This document shows, piece after piece, positions 42,348-52,142 of a stretch of DNA of 64,000 nt; position 1 is the stretch's first letter, and every line of letters starts with the position of its first letter. The translations under genes and the position numbers were made by a program. The notes beneath the pieces were generated by a model that had not been told where the DNA came from, made no database searches, and worked only from the letters and a program-made list of their open reading frames with translations. The stretch covers positions 2,852,001 through 2,916,000 of the forward strand of contig NZ_CP025118.1 of the NCBI RefSeq assembly GCF_002831665.1, written 5' to 3'. This stretch comes from Lacinutrix sp. Bg11-31 (GTDB lineage Bacteria > Bacteroidota > Bacteroidia > Flavobacteriales > Flavobacteriaceae).

Positions 42348-43994
42348 TTATTTTAAATAGCGTTCGTATTTAGATGGATTAGCTAATATTTCTGAAGCCT
42401 TTTTTATCTCTTTATTATGTAGCTTATAATAGTCGTATAAGCCTTCTCTATAAACGTAACGCTTAATTATTTCGTCGCTTAATAAACCCATTAGTTGCGA
42501 TTTATTATCGTCTACAGCTTTTAATTTTGAATTATTTAAATTTTGAATTAAGTTATTATAATCACGTTGAATGTCATCATCTAAATTCTCTGTCTTAGCA
42601 ACCTCTAAAGCTTTACTAAGAGACTTTTCAGTTTCAGTTTCAAAAGAAAAATCGGAAGACTTTAAGAAGCTTTTAAAATCTTGAAAATCTGAATCGGATA
42701 GTTTCCAGTTGTTAATATCACTAATGTTTTGATGATTGTAATAGTACTTTGTAGCATAATCGAAAATACTCTGATTGCTTAAAATAGCTTTTGTAATTGC
42801 TGAGTTTTTAGAGTAATCTAAAGCTTCATCTGGAAAAACACCACCACCATCAAATACCTTTCTACCGTTTTTAGTTTTAAAAGCGTTGTAATCTTTTTGT
42901 TTTACACGTACTGCATTTCCTTCTTCATCTTTATTCCAGTAATCTAAAGCTTGAATACAGCGACCAGAAGGTGTATAATAACGAGAAATAGTAACTTTTA
43001 ACTGTGTACCATAGGTTAATTTTTTAGGACGTTGTACTAAGCCTTTTCCAAAGCTTCTTGCACCAACAACAACACCTCTATCTAAATCTTGAATGGTTCC
43101 AGAAACAATTTCACTTGCAGAAGCACTTCTACCATTTATTAACACTACAACAGGAATTTCTGTGTCTATTGGATCTCTTTTAGTATAGTATGTTCTATTG
43201 TATTTTTTAACTTTAGATTTAGTTGTTACTACTAATTGACCTTTAGGTACAAATAGGTTTACAACATTAACCGCTTCGTTTAGTAATCCACCTGGATTTC
43301 CGCGTAAGTCTAAAATAACACTTTTTGCACCTTGCGCTTTTAAATCTTTTAAAGCATAACCTGTTTGCTGAGACGCTTTTGCGTTAAATTTTCTAAGTAC
43401 AATGTAACCTGTAGTTTCATCAATCATAGAGAAATGTGGTACAGCATCAATTTCAATTTCGCTACGTTTTACGGTTGTATTTGCCGTTTTACCTTGTCTT
43501 ACATATGTAATTTCTGCAGAAGAATTAGGGACACCTTTAAGTAAGTTTCCTGCATCATCTTTATAATCTGCAACAACTTGACCATCTATTTTAATAATTT
43601 CGTCTCCTGCTTTTAAACCTGCTTTATCTGCAGGGTAACCTTTGTATGGTTCTACTATTAATAGTTTGTCTTTTAATATACGTACTTGAGCTCCAACACC
43701 TGTATAATCTCCGGTTCTTTGAATTCGTGCAGCTTCTACATCTTGCTCGTTATAGAATTTAGTATAAGGATCCAGATCATTTAGCATATTTTTAATGGCA
43801 TTATCCATTAATTCACCAGGATTTGTTTCGTCTACATAATTCATATTCAACTCTTTAAAAAGGGTAGTGAATATTTCAATTTGCTTTGCAATCTCGAAAA
43901 AATCGTTGTTATATGTTTTAAAAGCAGAACCTGTAATTAATAATGTAAGTGCTAATACAGGAATGAGTACGCGTTGTTTTAGTAGTTTTTTCAT
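42348..43994 (-). CDS. S41 family C-terminal processing peptidase (CtpA/Prc type)
   Basis: Periplasmic serine protease. The 548-residue protein has an N-terminal membrane/signal segment at about 8-25 and a PDZ domain at about 95-170 (DYTGVGAQVRILKD, YPADKAGLKAGDEII). The S41 catalytic domain shows DLRGNPGGLLNEAV, nucleophile S292 in GRSASASEIVSG, and general base K317 in RSFGKGLVQ, 25 residues later as in Prc. A C-terminal helical extension of about 150 residues follows. The gene lies 4 bases downstream of rnpA and is read with it. Confidence 0.93.
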   Translation of the reverse strand: MKKLLKQRVLIPVLALTLLITGSAFKTYNNDFFEIAKQIEIFTTLFKELNMNYVDETNPGELMDNAIKNMLNDLDPYTKFYNEQDVEAARIQRTGDYTGVGAQVRILKDKLLIVEPYKGYPADKAGLKAGDEIIKIDGQVVADYKDDAGNLLKGVPNSSAEITYVRQGKTANTTVKRSEIEIDAVPHFSMIDETTGYIVLRKFNAKASQQTGYALKDLKAQGAKSVILDLRGNPGGLLNEAVNVVNLFVPKGQLVVTTKSKVKKYNRTYYTKRDPIDTEIPVVVLINGRSASASEIVSGTIQDLDRGVVVGARSFGKGLVQRPKKLTYGTQLKVTISRYYTPSGRCIQALDYWNKDEEGNAVRVKQKDYNAFKTKNGRKVFDGGGVFPDEALDYSKNSAITKAILSNQSIFDYATKYYYNHQNISDINNWKLSDSDFQDFKSFLKSSDFSFETETEKSLSKALEVAKTENLDDDIQRDYNNLIQNLNNSKLKAVDDNKSQLMGLLSDEIIKRYVYREGLYDYYKLHNKEIKKASEILANPSKYERYLK

Positions 43995-43998
43995 TGTT

Positions 43999-44364
43999 CT
44001 AACTTTTAAAAATAGCTTCTGTAAATTTTATTAAAACCTTCTTCATTTTGGTATCTACCAATTCAAAATCAGGCATATCTTTACTAATATATAAAATCAT
44101 TAACGTATAATCGTTAACTTCATTATCAATTAACATGGTTTTGTTTAGTCTATAAGCTTCACGAAGCAAGCGTTTTATACGAATTCTGTCTACTGCAAGT
44201 TTAAAATTTCGCTTACTAACCGAAACACCAACCTTTCTAGAATCTCCATGTTTTAAATAGACTAACCGCAAAGGATATGCCGAAACCGAGTTTCCGTCAA
44301 GAAATAATTTCTCGATGGTTTTCTGGCTTTTTAATTTTTCGTGTTTATTGTAGGTGAGCTTCAT
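43999..44364 (-). CDS. rnpA: Ribonuclease P protein component
   Basis: Protein cofactor of RNase P, which removes the 5' leader of pre-tRNAs. The 121-residue protein has the family signatures: SQKTIEKLFLDGNS near the N-terminus, the strand YPLRLVYLKHG, VGVSVSKRNFKLAVDRIRIK (family RNR-type motif, here VDRIRIKRLLREAYRLNK), and a C-terminal helix. In many bacteria rnpA lies beside rpmH, yidC and dnaA; here it precedes an S41 peptidase gene, with no rpmH in view. Assignment is firm. Confidence 0.95.
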   Translation of the reverse strand: MKLTYNKHEKLKSQKTIEKLFLDGNSVSAYPLRLVYLKHGDSRKVGVSVSKRNFKLAVDRIRIKRLLREAYRLNKTMLIDNEVNDYTLMILYISKDMPDFELVDTKMKKVLIKFTEAIFKS

Positions 44365-44455
44365 TGTAACAACTATTGCGAATTCTAGATTTTAATTAGC
44401 GTAATTAAGAAGCTAATATACAACATCACTTAGAAACTTAACATTTTGAAAAACA

Positions 44456-44482
44456 AAAAGCCTCATCTATAGATGAGGCTTT
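44456..44482 (-). terminator. Terminator of the M1 peptidase gene
   Basis: A perfect palindrome AGCCTCATCTA/TAGATGAGGCT (44459-44480) has five A on its left, so the T run is on the minus strand. Confidence 0.85.
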
Positions 44483-44504
44483 AAGCTTATAATTTAAAAT
44501 GTAA

Positions 44505-46346
44505 TTACTTCTTATTATTATCTTTGTTAATATCTGCCATTACATTTTTAGCATCAATTTCTACACTTTTTACAGCTTTTTTAGCTTTAAAAGTATATGT
44601 TGGGTGAGCCCAAGCCCAATCTGCAATTGTAGTTGCTGTTGTTGGCTTTTCTCCACGCATCATTTGTAGAGGAATGTAAAGACTTTCTGTAGAATCATCT
44701 GTATACGTAACTTCAAGATCTATAGGCATTGGCATTTCACCAATACGCTCTAAAGTTACTGTGTTACCTTCAATGTTTTTTACGCCATAATCTATAGTAT
44801 TTGTAGTCATAGTCCAGTCTGTTAAATACCATTCTAATTCTAAACCAGATACTTTTTCTGCTACACGAATAAAATCGTTTGGTGTTGGATGTTTAAAAGA
44901 CCAATCTATAAAATATTGTTTTAGAGTTTTCTTTAAATTGTCTTCACCAATAACGTAACCTAATTGAGACAAAAATACTTCTCCTTTATTGTAAGCTGTT
45001 ATTCCATAAGCCATATTAGTTTCGTAACGATCTGCATGAGTAGACTGTGGTTTCTCTTTTCCAGATTTTGCTAAATAATTATAACCTCTGTATGCGCTTG
45101 CTGCAGGATTGTCTTTATTTTCTTTATTAATATAATCCATAGCATAATCACTAATGTAACTTGTAAAGCCTTCGTCCATCCACTCGTGTTTCCCTTCGTT
45201 TGTTGCTAATAAGAACTGAAACCATGTGTGTGCCATTTCGTGAGCTGTAACACCCATTAAACTACCAAATTTACGTTTACCAGTAATTAAAGTACACATT
45301 GCATATTCCATTCCACCATCTCCACCTTGAATAACAGAGTATTGATCATAAGGGTATTTGCCAATATTTTCACTAAAATACTGCATCATTTCAACCGTTT
45401 TAGGCTGAAGTTTTTTCCAGTTTTCTAAGTTTTCGGCAGGTAAGTTTTTCTTATAATAAAAATTAAGCATTGGTCCATTAGGCACTTGCATTGTATCGTG
45501 AATATATTCTGGATCTGCAGCCCAAGTAAAATCGTGAACATTTGGTGCTTTAAAATGAAGCGTTTTCTTGTCTCCTTTTACAACAGGATTAGGTTGAAGA
45601 TATCCAGTACCACCAACAACATAATTTTTATCGATAGTTAGCTTTAAATCAAAATCTCCCCAAACACCATGGAACTCTCTTCCAATGTATGGATAAGCAT
45701 GCCATCCTTCAAAATCATATTCAGATAATTTAGGATACCATTGCGTCATCGATAACGCAACACCTTCTGCATTATTTCTACCAGAGCGACGAATTTGCAC
45801 AGGAACTTGAGCATCGAAAACCATATCGAAAGTAACACTTTCTCCTGGTTGGATTGCTTTATTTAAAGTTACCTCTAAAACAGTACCAGCAGTTAAGTGT
45901 TTTACACTACTTCCGTTTTGCTTAAGAGATGTTACATTTATGTAACCAATTTCGTTAGGTTTTAATGTGCTAATTCTGCTTTCTTTTTTACCATTAACTT
46001 CTGTTACCATTCTACCATCTGGATCTGCAATAGATTGAAGTCTTGCGTCCATTTCGCTTCCTGGTTGGAACGCATTAAAGAATAAATGATAGAATACTTT
46101 GTTTAACACATCTGGAGAATTATTAGTGTAAACTAGTTTTTGTTTTCCTTGATACTGGTAGTTATTAACGTCCATATCAATCTCCATTTTGTAATCTACA
46201 TGTTGTTGCCAATAAGCAGATTTAGCTGAAGCTGTACTTGTTTGAGATGATGTAGTCGAGTTTGTAGGAGTAGAGACACTTTTAGATGCGCCACAACCCA
46301 TTAAAAACAATGAAGCCGAAAGGCTAAAAAGAAGTATTTTTTTCAT
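44505..46346 (-). CDS. M1 family metallopeptidase lipoprotein
   Basis: Zinc aminopeptidase-like protein anchored by lipid. The 613-residue precursor has a lipobox ending LFLMGC (Cys18), a Ser/Thr-rich linker, an N-terminal beta domain, and a catalytic domain with H369-E370-x2-H373 (HEMAH) and the third ligand E392 (WMDEGF). The substrate motif GxMEN of M1 appears as GGMEYAM at about 344-350, so the Asn is replaced by Tyr. A C-terminal beta domain ends the protein. It is transcribed after the S8 lipoprotein gene with a terminator between, so it probably has its own promoter. Confidence 0.92.
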   Translation of the reverse strand: MKKILLFSLSASLFLMGCGASKSVSTPTNSTTSSQTSTASAKSAYWQQHVDYKMEIDMDVNNYQYQGKQKLVYTNNSPDVLNKVFYHLFFNAFQPGSEMDARLQSIADPDGRMVTEVNGKKESRISTLKPNEIGYINVTSLKQNGSSVKHLTAGTVLEVTLNKAIQPGESVTFDMVFDAQVPVQIRRSGRNNAEGVALSMTQWYPKLSEYDFEGWHAYPYIGREFHGVWGDFDLKLTIDKNYVVGGTGYLQPNPVVKGDKKTLHFKAPNVHDFTWAADPEYIHDTMQVPNGPMLNFYYKKNLPAENLENWKKLQPKTVEMMQYFSENIGKYPYDQYSVIQGGDGGMEYAMCTLITGKRKFGSLMGVTAHEMAHTWFQFLLATNEGKHEWMDEGFTSYISDYAMDYINKENKDNPAASAYRGYNYLAKSGKEKPQSTHADRYETNMAYGITAYNKGEVFLSQLGYVIGEDNLKKTLKQYFIDWSFKHPTPNDFIRVAEKVSGLELEWYLTDWTMTTNTIDYGVKNIEGNTVTLERIGEMPMPIDLEVTYTDDSTESLYIPLQMMRGEKPTTATTIADWAWAHPTYTFKAKKAVKSVEIDAKNVMADINKDNNKK

Positions 46347-46363
46347 TTTAATATATTTTAAAT

Positions 46364-46397
46364 AAAAAAGCCTCAGTAATTAATAACTACTGAGGCT
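46364..46397 (-). terminator. Terminator of the S8 lipoprotein gene
   Basis: Arms AGCCTCAGTA (46369-46378) and TACTGAGGCT (46388-46397), with five A on the left side giving a T run on the minus strand. It shares the GCCTCA/TGAGGC stem base with the terminator at 44456-44482. Confidence 0.82.
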
Positions 46398-46413
46398 CTT
46401 TAAGATTATTATT

Positions 46414-48027
46414 TTACTTAGATATTTGCGAAGCCATAATTAAAGCATTGTATGCATTTACCATTTTACCAGATTTAGTTAAATCTCCAAAAGGTCTTAC
46501 ATCTTCTCCATTACCACCAACAACTACTTTAGCGCTTATTGCTAAACCAGAATCCATAATAATTTGCTTAACCTGAGCAGCTGTTAACTTAGGGTATTGA
46601 GACCAAACTAAAGCAGCAACACCAGCAACAGCAGGAGATGCCATAGACGTTCCTCCCATAGTTTTGTATTCGTTTTCTGGTGTTGTAGAATATATTTTTG
46701 CACCAGGTGCAAATACATCTACATTTTTCTTTCCGTAGTTAGAGAAGTTTGCAACCATAGCTGTACCATATTTAGGAGCTAATGCACCAACACGAATGTA
46801 AGTATTACTAACTTCTACATAATTTACGTTATCGTCTGGAAAGTTTGGCTCTGTATCTACATCTTCACTAGAGTTTCCTGCTGCATGAACAAAAACCACA
46901 CCTTTATCACTAGCGTATTTTATTGCATCTCTAACCCAGTCAGCATGTGGAGAAAAACTTTTACCAAAACTTCCATTAATTACTTTTGCACCATTATCTA
47001 CTGCATATCTAATTGCTTTTGCAACATCTTTATCATACTCATCTCCATTTGGTACAGCACGAATTGCCATAATTTCAACATTATTAGCAACACCATTTGC
47101 TCCTAAACCATTGTTACGTTCTGCAGCAATAATTCCTGAAACGTGAGTTCCATGACTTTCAGATTTTTTTACTGGCATAACGTTTCCGTTTCCGTAACCT
47201 GGCTTATCATTCCAATCGTTTGGATTATCTCCAGTTGTTCTTCCTTTAAAGTCTTTATTTAAGTTATAAGCTACTTGGTCTCCATAATAATCAACACCAC
47301 CTTTTACTTGCTCTAAAACTTCAGGAAGAGATTTAGCTCCTCTTGCAAACATGCTATTTGCAGACTCAACAGCTGCTTTTAACGTAGCATCTTCAGTTGT
47401 AATAGCTGCTACTTCTTTAGAAGTATAATCTTCCTTTTTAAAATGTGCTGCTAATGTTTTGTGTGCGCTTTCAACAGAGTTGTAAATACCTTCATACTGT
47501 TGCTTCCCAGCTACAGCTGCATTATAATCTGTATCATATTTAGTCTTAGCTTCTGCAAATCTAGGAGCACTTGTGTCTCCACTTGCTACTAAACGAATGT
47601 ATTCTAATTGTTCATCGTGGCCATCACCAAGAAAATTCCAACCATGGATATCATCTATATAACCATTTTTATCGTCGTCTTTTCCGTTACCAGCAATTTC
47701 TTTTTTGTTAGTCCAAAGTACACCATCTAAATCTTCATGAGAAATATCAATTCCAGAATCAATAACAGCTACAATAATTTTTTGACCTTTTTTACCTTTT
47801 ATAATTTCACTATACGCTTTATCAACACTCATTCCAGGAATAGTATCTTTTGCAAGATCTAAATGTCCCCAATTATGAGCTTCAGCCTCAGATAAATCTG
47901 CTTCTTTTATAGGTGAAGTGTCGATATTTTCAACAGGTGTTGATAAAATTGGTGTTCCACCACCACAGCTAGATAAAATTGCAGCTGAAAATAGAGAAAA
48001 CAAAAGTGTTTTATTAATTAGTTTCAT
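46414..48027 (-). CDS. S8 (subtilisin-like) serine peptidase lipoprotein with large insertion
   Basis: Envelope-bound subtilisin-like protease. The 537-residue precursor has a lipobox (LSSC, Cys21). Catalytic residues are D90 (AVIDSGID), H292 (ESHGTHVSG) and S461 (GGTSMASPAVAG), with oxyanion N385 (AAGNSS). Between D90 and H292 lies an insertion: where subtilisins usually have about 30-40 residues, here there are about 200. It is helical, with charged stretches (AEAKTKYDTDYNAAVAGKQ). There is no T9SS signal; lipid anchoring is the retention mechanism. It follows the MBL-fold gene by 24 bases. Confidence 0.93.
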   Translation of the reverse strand: MKLINKTLLFSLFSAAILSSCGGGTPILSTPVENIDTSPIKEADLSEAEAHNWGHLDLAKDTIPGMSVDKAYSEIIKGKKGQKIIVAVIDSGIDISHEDLDGVLWTNKKEIAGNGKDDDKNGYIDDIHGWNFLGDGHDEQLEYIRLVASGDTSAPRFAEAKTKYDTDYNAAVAGKQQYEGIYNSVESAHKTLAAHFKKEDYTSKEVAAITTEDATLKAAVESANSMFARGAKSLPEVLEQVKGGVDYYGDQVAYNLNKDFKGRTTGDNPNDWNDKPGYGNGNVMPVKKSESHGTHVSGIIAAERNNGLGANGVANNVEIMAIRAVPNGDEYDKDVAKAIRYAVDNGAKVINGSFGKSFSPHADWVRDAIKYASDKGVVFVHAAGNSSEDVDTEPNFPDDNVNYVEVSNTYIRVGALAPKYGTAMVANFSNYGKKNVDVFAPGAKIYSTTPENEYKTMGGTSMASPAVAGVAALVWSQYPKLTAAQVKQIIMDSGLAISAKVVVGGNGEDVRPFGDLTKSGKMVNAYNALIMASQISK

Positions 48028-48051
48028 GTTATAAAATGTTTAGTTGTTAAT

Positions 48052-48924
48052 TTAAAGATTAAAAATGTCGTTGCTTGAAAAAGAGTCTTTTAAGCGCACA
48101 CCTTTTTTAGTGTGCTGCACAGTAATTATTTCGTTATGCGCATCGTGTTCCAAAAATAAGTAATAATTATGAGTTGCTGCGAGGTTAAGGAATTTTTCTT
48201 TTTCGTCTAAAGTTAGTAAAGGCCTTGTGTCGTAACCCATTACAAACGGTATTGGCAAGTGCCCAACCGTTGGTAATAAATCTGCCATAAAACAAATGGT
48301 TTTACCTTTGTAATTAATCATTGGAATCATTTGCTTTTCGGTATGACCATTGGCGAAAAAAATATCGAATCCTAAGGCTGAATTTTTTAGAATGTCTTCT
48401 GAAGGATTCTGTGGAAGTTTAGTAAATTTTAAATGCCCACTGTCTTCCATTGGCATTATATTTTCCTTTAAAAAAGAAGCAACCTCTCGACGATTAGGCT
48501 GTGTTGCCCATTGCCAATGTTTTTTGTTACTCCAAAAATGAGCATTTTTAAAAGCGGGTTCTAATAGCGTTCTATCTTTATTATATTGTATAGACCCACC
48601 ACAGTGGTCGAAGTGTAGATGCGTCATGAAAACATCTGTAATATCATCGCGATGAAAACCATATTTAGCTAAAGATTTATCTATAGTATCGTCTCCCCAA
48701 AGATGATAATAACTATAGAATTTTTCGCTTTGCTTATTTCCCATTCCAGTGTCTATTAAAATTAAACGGTTTCCGTCTTCAATTAACAAACAACGCGCAG
48801 CAATATCAATCATGTTATTGCTATCTGCAGGATTGGTTCGCGTCCATAGCGATTTTGGTACAACACCAAACATTGCACCACCATCTAACTTAAAATTCCC
48901 AGCATTTATTGGATATAAATTCAT
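48052..48924 (-). CDS. Metallo-beta-lactamase fold hydrolase
   Basis: Metal-dependent hydrolase of the MBL superfamily, substrate unknown. The 290-residue protein has no signal peptide. The metal site shows H102, H104, D106 and H107 in THLHFDHCGG, with further candidate ligands in NGHTEKQM and the ADLLPT segment. The N-terminal strand with LILIDTGMG is the usual preceding Asp. The sequence looks like the quorum-quenching lactonase/AHL-like MBL group by gross pattern, but this is not enough to claim lactonase activity. It is cotranscribed with the S8 lipoprotein gene. Confidence 0.88.
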   Translation of the reverse strand: MNLYPINAGNFKLDGGAMFGVVPKSLWTRTNPADSNNMIDIAARCLLIEDGNRLILIDTGMGNKQSEKFYSYYHLWGDDTIDKSLAKYGFHRDDITDVFMTHLHFDHCGGSIQYNKDRTLLEPAFKNAHFWSNKKHWQWATQPNRREVASFLKENIMPMEDSGHLKFTKLPQNPSEDILKNSALGFDIFFANGHTEKQMIPMINYKGKTICFMADLLPTVGHLPIPFVMGYDTRPLLTLDEKEKFLNLAATHNYYLFLEHDAHNEIITVQHTKKGVRLKDSFSSNDIFNL

Positions 48925-48975
48925 ACCTGCAAATTAATAAAAACAAAGGGATTGTTAGTAAGTGTTAAGATTTTA

Positions 48976-51162
48976 TTAAGAAACTACTTGTTGTAAACGT
49001 TTACCAAAATCGTAAAGCGCTTTAATTTCTTTAATACTTGCTAGTCTTTCGCGACCAAAAATAAGTAAATCGTGGCCATTAGATTCTACGTGATAGTATG
49101 GGTTACTCTCGAAGAAATGTGTGATTTCATCAGTAAAAAAGTGTTGTATAGCTTCTGTATCTTCACCAAGTAAGTAAAATCTATTAGAGAAATCTGTGTG
49201 GTTTGCAATAGGAATATCTTTAAAGCCAGCAAAAGCATATACTTTTTCAAGAAAACCTTCACGATCTAAAGTAAATTCTGGAATGCTTTTATCTAATTTT
49301 ATATGAAGCATGGTTGAGCGGATGACTTCTTTTGCTATGAACTCACCTTCAGAAAACTCGATATCGAAAGTGTTTAGTGCTTCATTTTTATTCGTTAATT
49401 GATTGTAGATATAATTAATTTTCTTAGTTCTAAAAAACAGGAAATTATCTAAAAAATGAGTGTCTCTTTCTTTTTTAGACACATAATTTAAGTGGTAATC
49501 TTTAGCTAATTCCTCTATAGTTGTTTGGCGACGTGTTAAACTCTTTTTAATAACATTTGGTACTGGTAGTAAACGACGCAAAGCAAAAGGGTGTTTAGAA
49601 TCTGTATCATGTAAATCCAGACCAAGCACCTCAAAATGACCTCCTCTTTTGGTAAACAATTCTTGATAATTATTAAGGTTTTCCATGACTGTATGATCTA
49701 CAAATTTACAAAGTGAAAAATCTACAATTACATCTTCGGTTTCTGGAACTGCATCTATTTTTGCTTTTAATTTATAGAAATTTAAAAAGCTACAAAAATG
49801 CTTTACACTTACATAGTAATTTCCTTCTTCTTGGAACATTAATACGTTAGGCTTCATTAGGTTTCTTCCAAAGAGAGAAAAATTTTTATTTATAATTAAA
49901 TGAAGAATAAAAGTAGCAAAAACACCAGATAGAATTCCAGAAATGAGACCAATTTTAAGTGTTACAAAAAGAGTAACAAAAAAGATAATAAGCTGCTCCT
50001 TACCAATTCTAAAAATCTTTTTAATGTTTTCTGGCGATGCTAATTTGTAACCTGTGTAAACCAAAATAGCCATTAAAGCTGGTAAAGGAATACGCTGTAA
50101 TTGCGAACTAAAAAGCACTATAAAAATCACTAAAAAAGTGGCGTGAAAAAAGTTTGAAGAACGGTTAGTAGCACCATTATTAACGTTTACAGAGCTTCTT
50201 GCAATAACAGTAACTACGTTTAATCCACCTAAAAAACCACTTCCAACAGTTGCTAAACCAAGTGCTTTTAAATCTCGATTTACATTACTACGGCGTTTTT
50301 GTGGATCAAGTTTATCTACAGCTTTTATACTTAATAAAGATTCTATACTTGCAATTAAGGTTAAAGCTAAAACGCTTGTCCAAAATGGCAATGTACCAAT
50401 TTTACTAAAATTTACTGTTGGAAGCTGTTCTATAATTTCAGAAAATTCTGGGATACCAGATATCATATATTCAAGAGCAATTGGGTTGCTTTCATGCGCA
50501 ATCAGTTCAAAGTAATAACTAAATGCAATCGATAATATAACAATCCACATTGGAGCAGGAATAAGTTGTAAGTACTTATTTCTAATTTTTGAGTAAAAAA
50601 CCATAATAACAAAACTTATTACTCCTGCTGCTGCTGCATAAAGTAGTCCTGTATTATTATAATGAATTGCATCGTTTATTGTAAACGGAATCTCTAAAAG
50701 ATAGTCTATAGTGTCTTCTCGTTTTATACGATGCGCAAGCATAATATGAAATTGTTTTCCTAAAATAATAAGTCCAATTGCTGCTAGCATGCCTTGTATT
50801 GCAGAAGATGGAAAAAAATCGGCTAGTTTTCCTAAACGTAAGAAACCAAGTATTAAAAGCAGGGCTCCAGAGCAAATTATTGCAGCGTAGGCACTTTCGA
50901 TCCCTAATGTAGAAATAGCAACTAATAGCACACCAACTAGACCGTTTCCTGGTCCAGAAATAGTAACATTACTTCCGCCTAAAATAGAAACTAAAACACC
51001 GCCAATAACAGCAGCAATAACACCAGAAATTGGTGGTGCTTCACTTGCCATTGCTAAGCCCAATCCTAAAGGTAAAGCAATAAGACTTACTACAAAACCA
51101 GAAAAAATGTTTTTTGGTAATGTTTTAAAAAATAGTTTTATGTTATTCTTTTTTGGGCTCAT
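48976..51162 (-). CDS. SulP family anion transporter with STAS domain and extra C-terminal domain
   Basis: Inner-membrane transporter of inorganic anions (sulfate, bicarbonate or similar). The 728-residue protein has a SulP transport domain of about 430 residues with 10-14 helices, including SGVIAAVIGGVLVSILGGSN, TISGPGNGLVGVL and VIARSSVNVNNGATNRSS. A STAS region follows at about 440-540 (IVDFSLCKFVDHTVMENL). A further region of about 190 residues extends to the end. Many family members stop after STAS, so the tail is extra. It overlaps the universal stress gene by 4 bases (ATGA). Substrate cannot be told; bicarbonate is possible. Confidence 0.9.
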   Translation of the reverse strand: MSPKKNNIKLFFKTLPKNIFSGFVVSLIALPLGLGLAMASEAPPISGVIAAVIGGVLVSILGGSNVTISGPGNGLVGVLLVAISTLGIESAYAAIICSGALLLILGFLRLGKLADFFPSSAIQGMLAAIGLIILGKQFHIMLAHRIKREDTIDYLLEIPFTINDAIHYNNTGLLYAAAAGVISFVIMVFYSKIRNKYLQLIPAPMWIVILSIAFSYYFELIAHESNPIALEYMISGIPEFSEIIEQLPTVNFSKIGTLPFWTSVLALTLIASIESLLSIKAVDKLDPQKRRSNVNRDLKALGLATVGSGFLGGLNVVTVIARSSVNVNNGATNRSSNFFHATFLVIFIVLFSSQLQRIPLPALMAILVYTGYKLASPENIKKIFRIGKEQLIIFFVTLFVTLKIGLISGILSGVFATFILHLIINKNFSLFGRNLMKPNVLMFQEEGNYYVSVKHFCSFLNFYKLKAKIDAVPETEDVIVDFSLCKFVDHTVMENLNNYQELFTKRGGHFEVLGLDLHDTDSKHPFALRRLLPVPNVIKKSLTRRQTTIEELAKDYHLNYVSKKERDTHFLDNFLFFRTKKINYIYNQLTNKNEALNTFDIEFSEGEFIAKEVIRSTMLHIKLDKSIPEFTLDREGFLEKVYAFAGFKDIPIANHTDFSNRFYLLGEDTEAIQHFFTDEITHFFESNPYYHVESNGHDLLIFGRERLASIKEIKALYDFGKRLQQVVS

Positions 51163-52007
51163 TGAATAATTAAAACATCGGTTGGTAATTCGGTTAAAAT
51201 ATGTTCTATGTCATGTGGGAATAAACGATCCCAAAAAGTCATTTTTGTAGGTGCATTCATGATTAATAAATCGGCTCTTGCAATTTGTGCGTAATGTCCA
51301 ATAGAATACCCTTGTGTTCCAAAAATAGGTTGTGATTTTATTACAATATTTTTAGTAAACTCCTCTGGAATATCTTCTATAATATGATTGACTCTAGAGC
51401 GTTCACGATTTCTAAGTCTTTCTTTTAGAATCGTTGATTTTCTAAGAGACTTATCATCATCAACCTTAACAGCAATTTCATTTTGCTTTATTTCTTCAAC
51501 AATAGTTAGTTTTTCGGACTTTAATTTATACCCAACATAGAAAGCAGTAGCTATTGTTTGTTCGGTTTTAGGATCTATTAAACCATTAACGACAATGTGT
51601 TGGCATGGTAAGCGTTCTATAGAAGGTTTTATAAGTAATAATAAAGAACATTTTGCTTGTCGTGTAATTTTTCGTGCAATAGAACCCACGTAATAGGTAA
51701 ATAATTTTTCTCTTTTTGCAGCACCAATAATTAATAAGTCTACTTTTTTTTCTTCGGAAGCACCTAAAATTACTTCAACAGGTTCTCCTGGTTTAAAAAT
51801 AACCTCGTAATCTAAATTGTCCTTTTTAAAAGTATTTAGAATAACTTTTAAGGTCTTTAATTTGTCTTCAGATTCATCTCCAACGTGAATTAAAACCAGT
51901 TTACATTCAAAATATAGTGCTAAACGCGCAGCCTCATAAAGGTTCGCTTTTAAATTTGGAGAGAAGGCAATACCTAAGCCTATGGTTTTGAATGGTTTTT
52001 GAATCAC
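51159..52007 (-). CDS. Universal stress protein with two Usp domains
   Basis: Cytoplasmic Usp-family protein. The 282-residue length allows two domains. The first (about 1-140) has the family pattern TIGLGIAFSPNL, VDLLIIGAAKREKLF and YVGSIARKITRQAKCSLLLL, with a partly altered nucleotide-binding G-x2-G-x9-G loop. The second (about 145-282) is more degenerate, ending ADLLIMNAPTKMTFWDRLF. It is transcribed before, and overlaps, the SulP gene by 4 bases, which implies a joint role in regulating or sensing transporter activity. The pair is divergent from an NhaP-type antiporter gene. Confidence 0.87.
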   Translation of the reverse strand: MIQKPFKTIGLGIAFSPNLKANLYEAARLALYFECKLVLIHVGDESEDKLKTLKVILNTFKKDNLDYEVIFKPGEPVEVILGASEEKKVDLLIIGAAKREKLFTYYVGSIARKITRQAKCSLLLLIKPSIERLPCQHIVVNGLIDPKTEQTIATAFYVGYKLKSEKLTIVEEIKQNEIAVKVDDDKSLRKSTILKERLRNRERSRVNHIIEDIPEEFTKNIVIKSQPIFGTQGYSIGHYAQIARADLLIMNAPTKMTFWDRLFPHDIEHILTELPTDVLIIQ

Positions 52008-52142
52008 TTTAAAATAATTTCTAAAAAAGTGAAGATAGTTTTTTTCGTATTACCTTACAAACATTGAAGTAATGTTGATAGAGACAAAGAAATGATTCAA
52101 ATATTTTTAACTTTAGCATTTTAAATATATAAGCAATATTAT

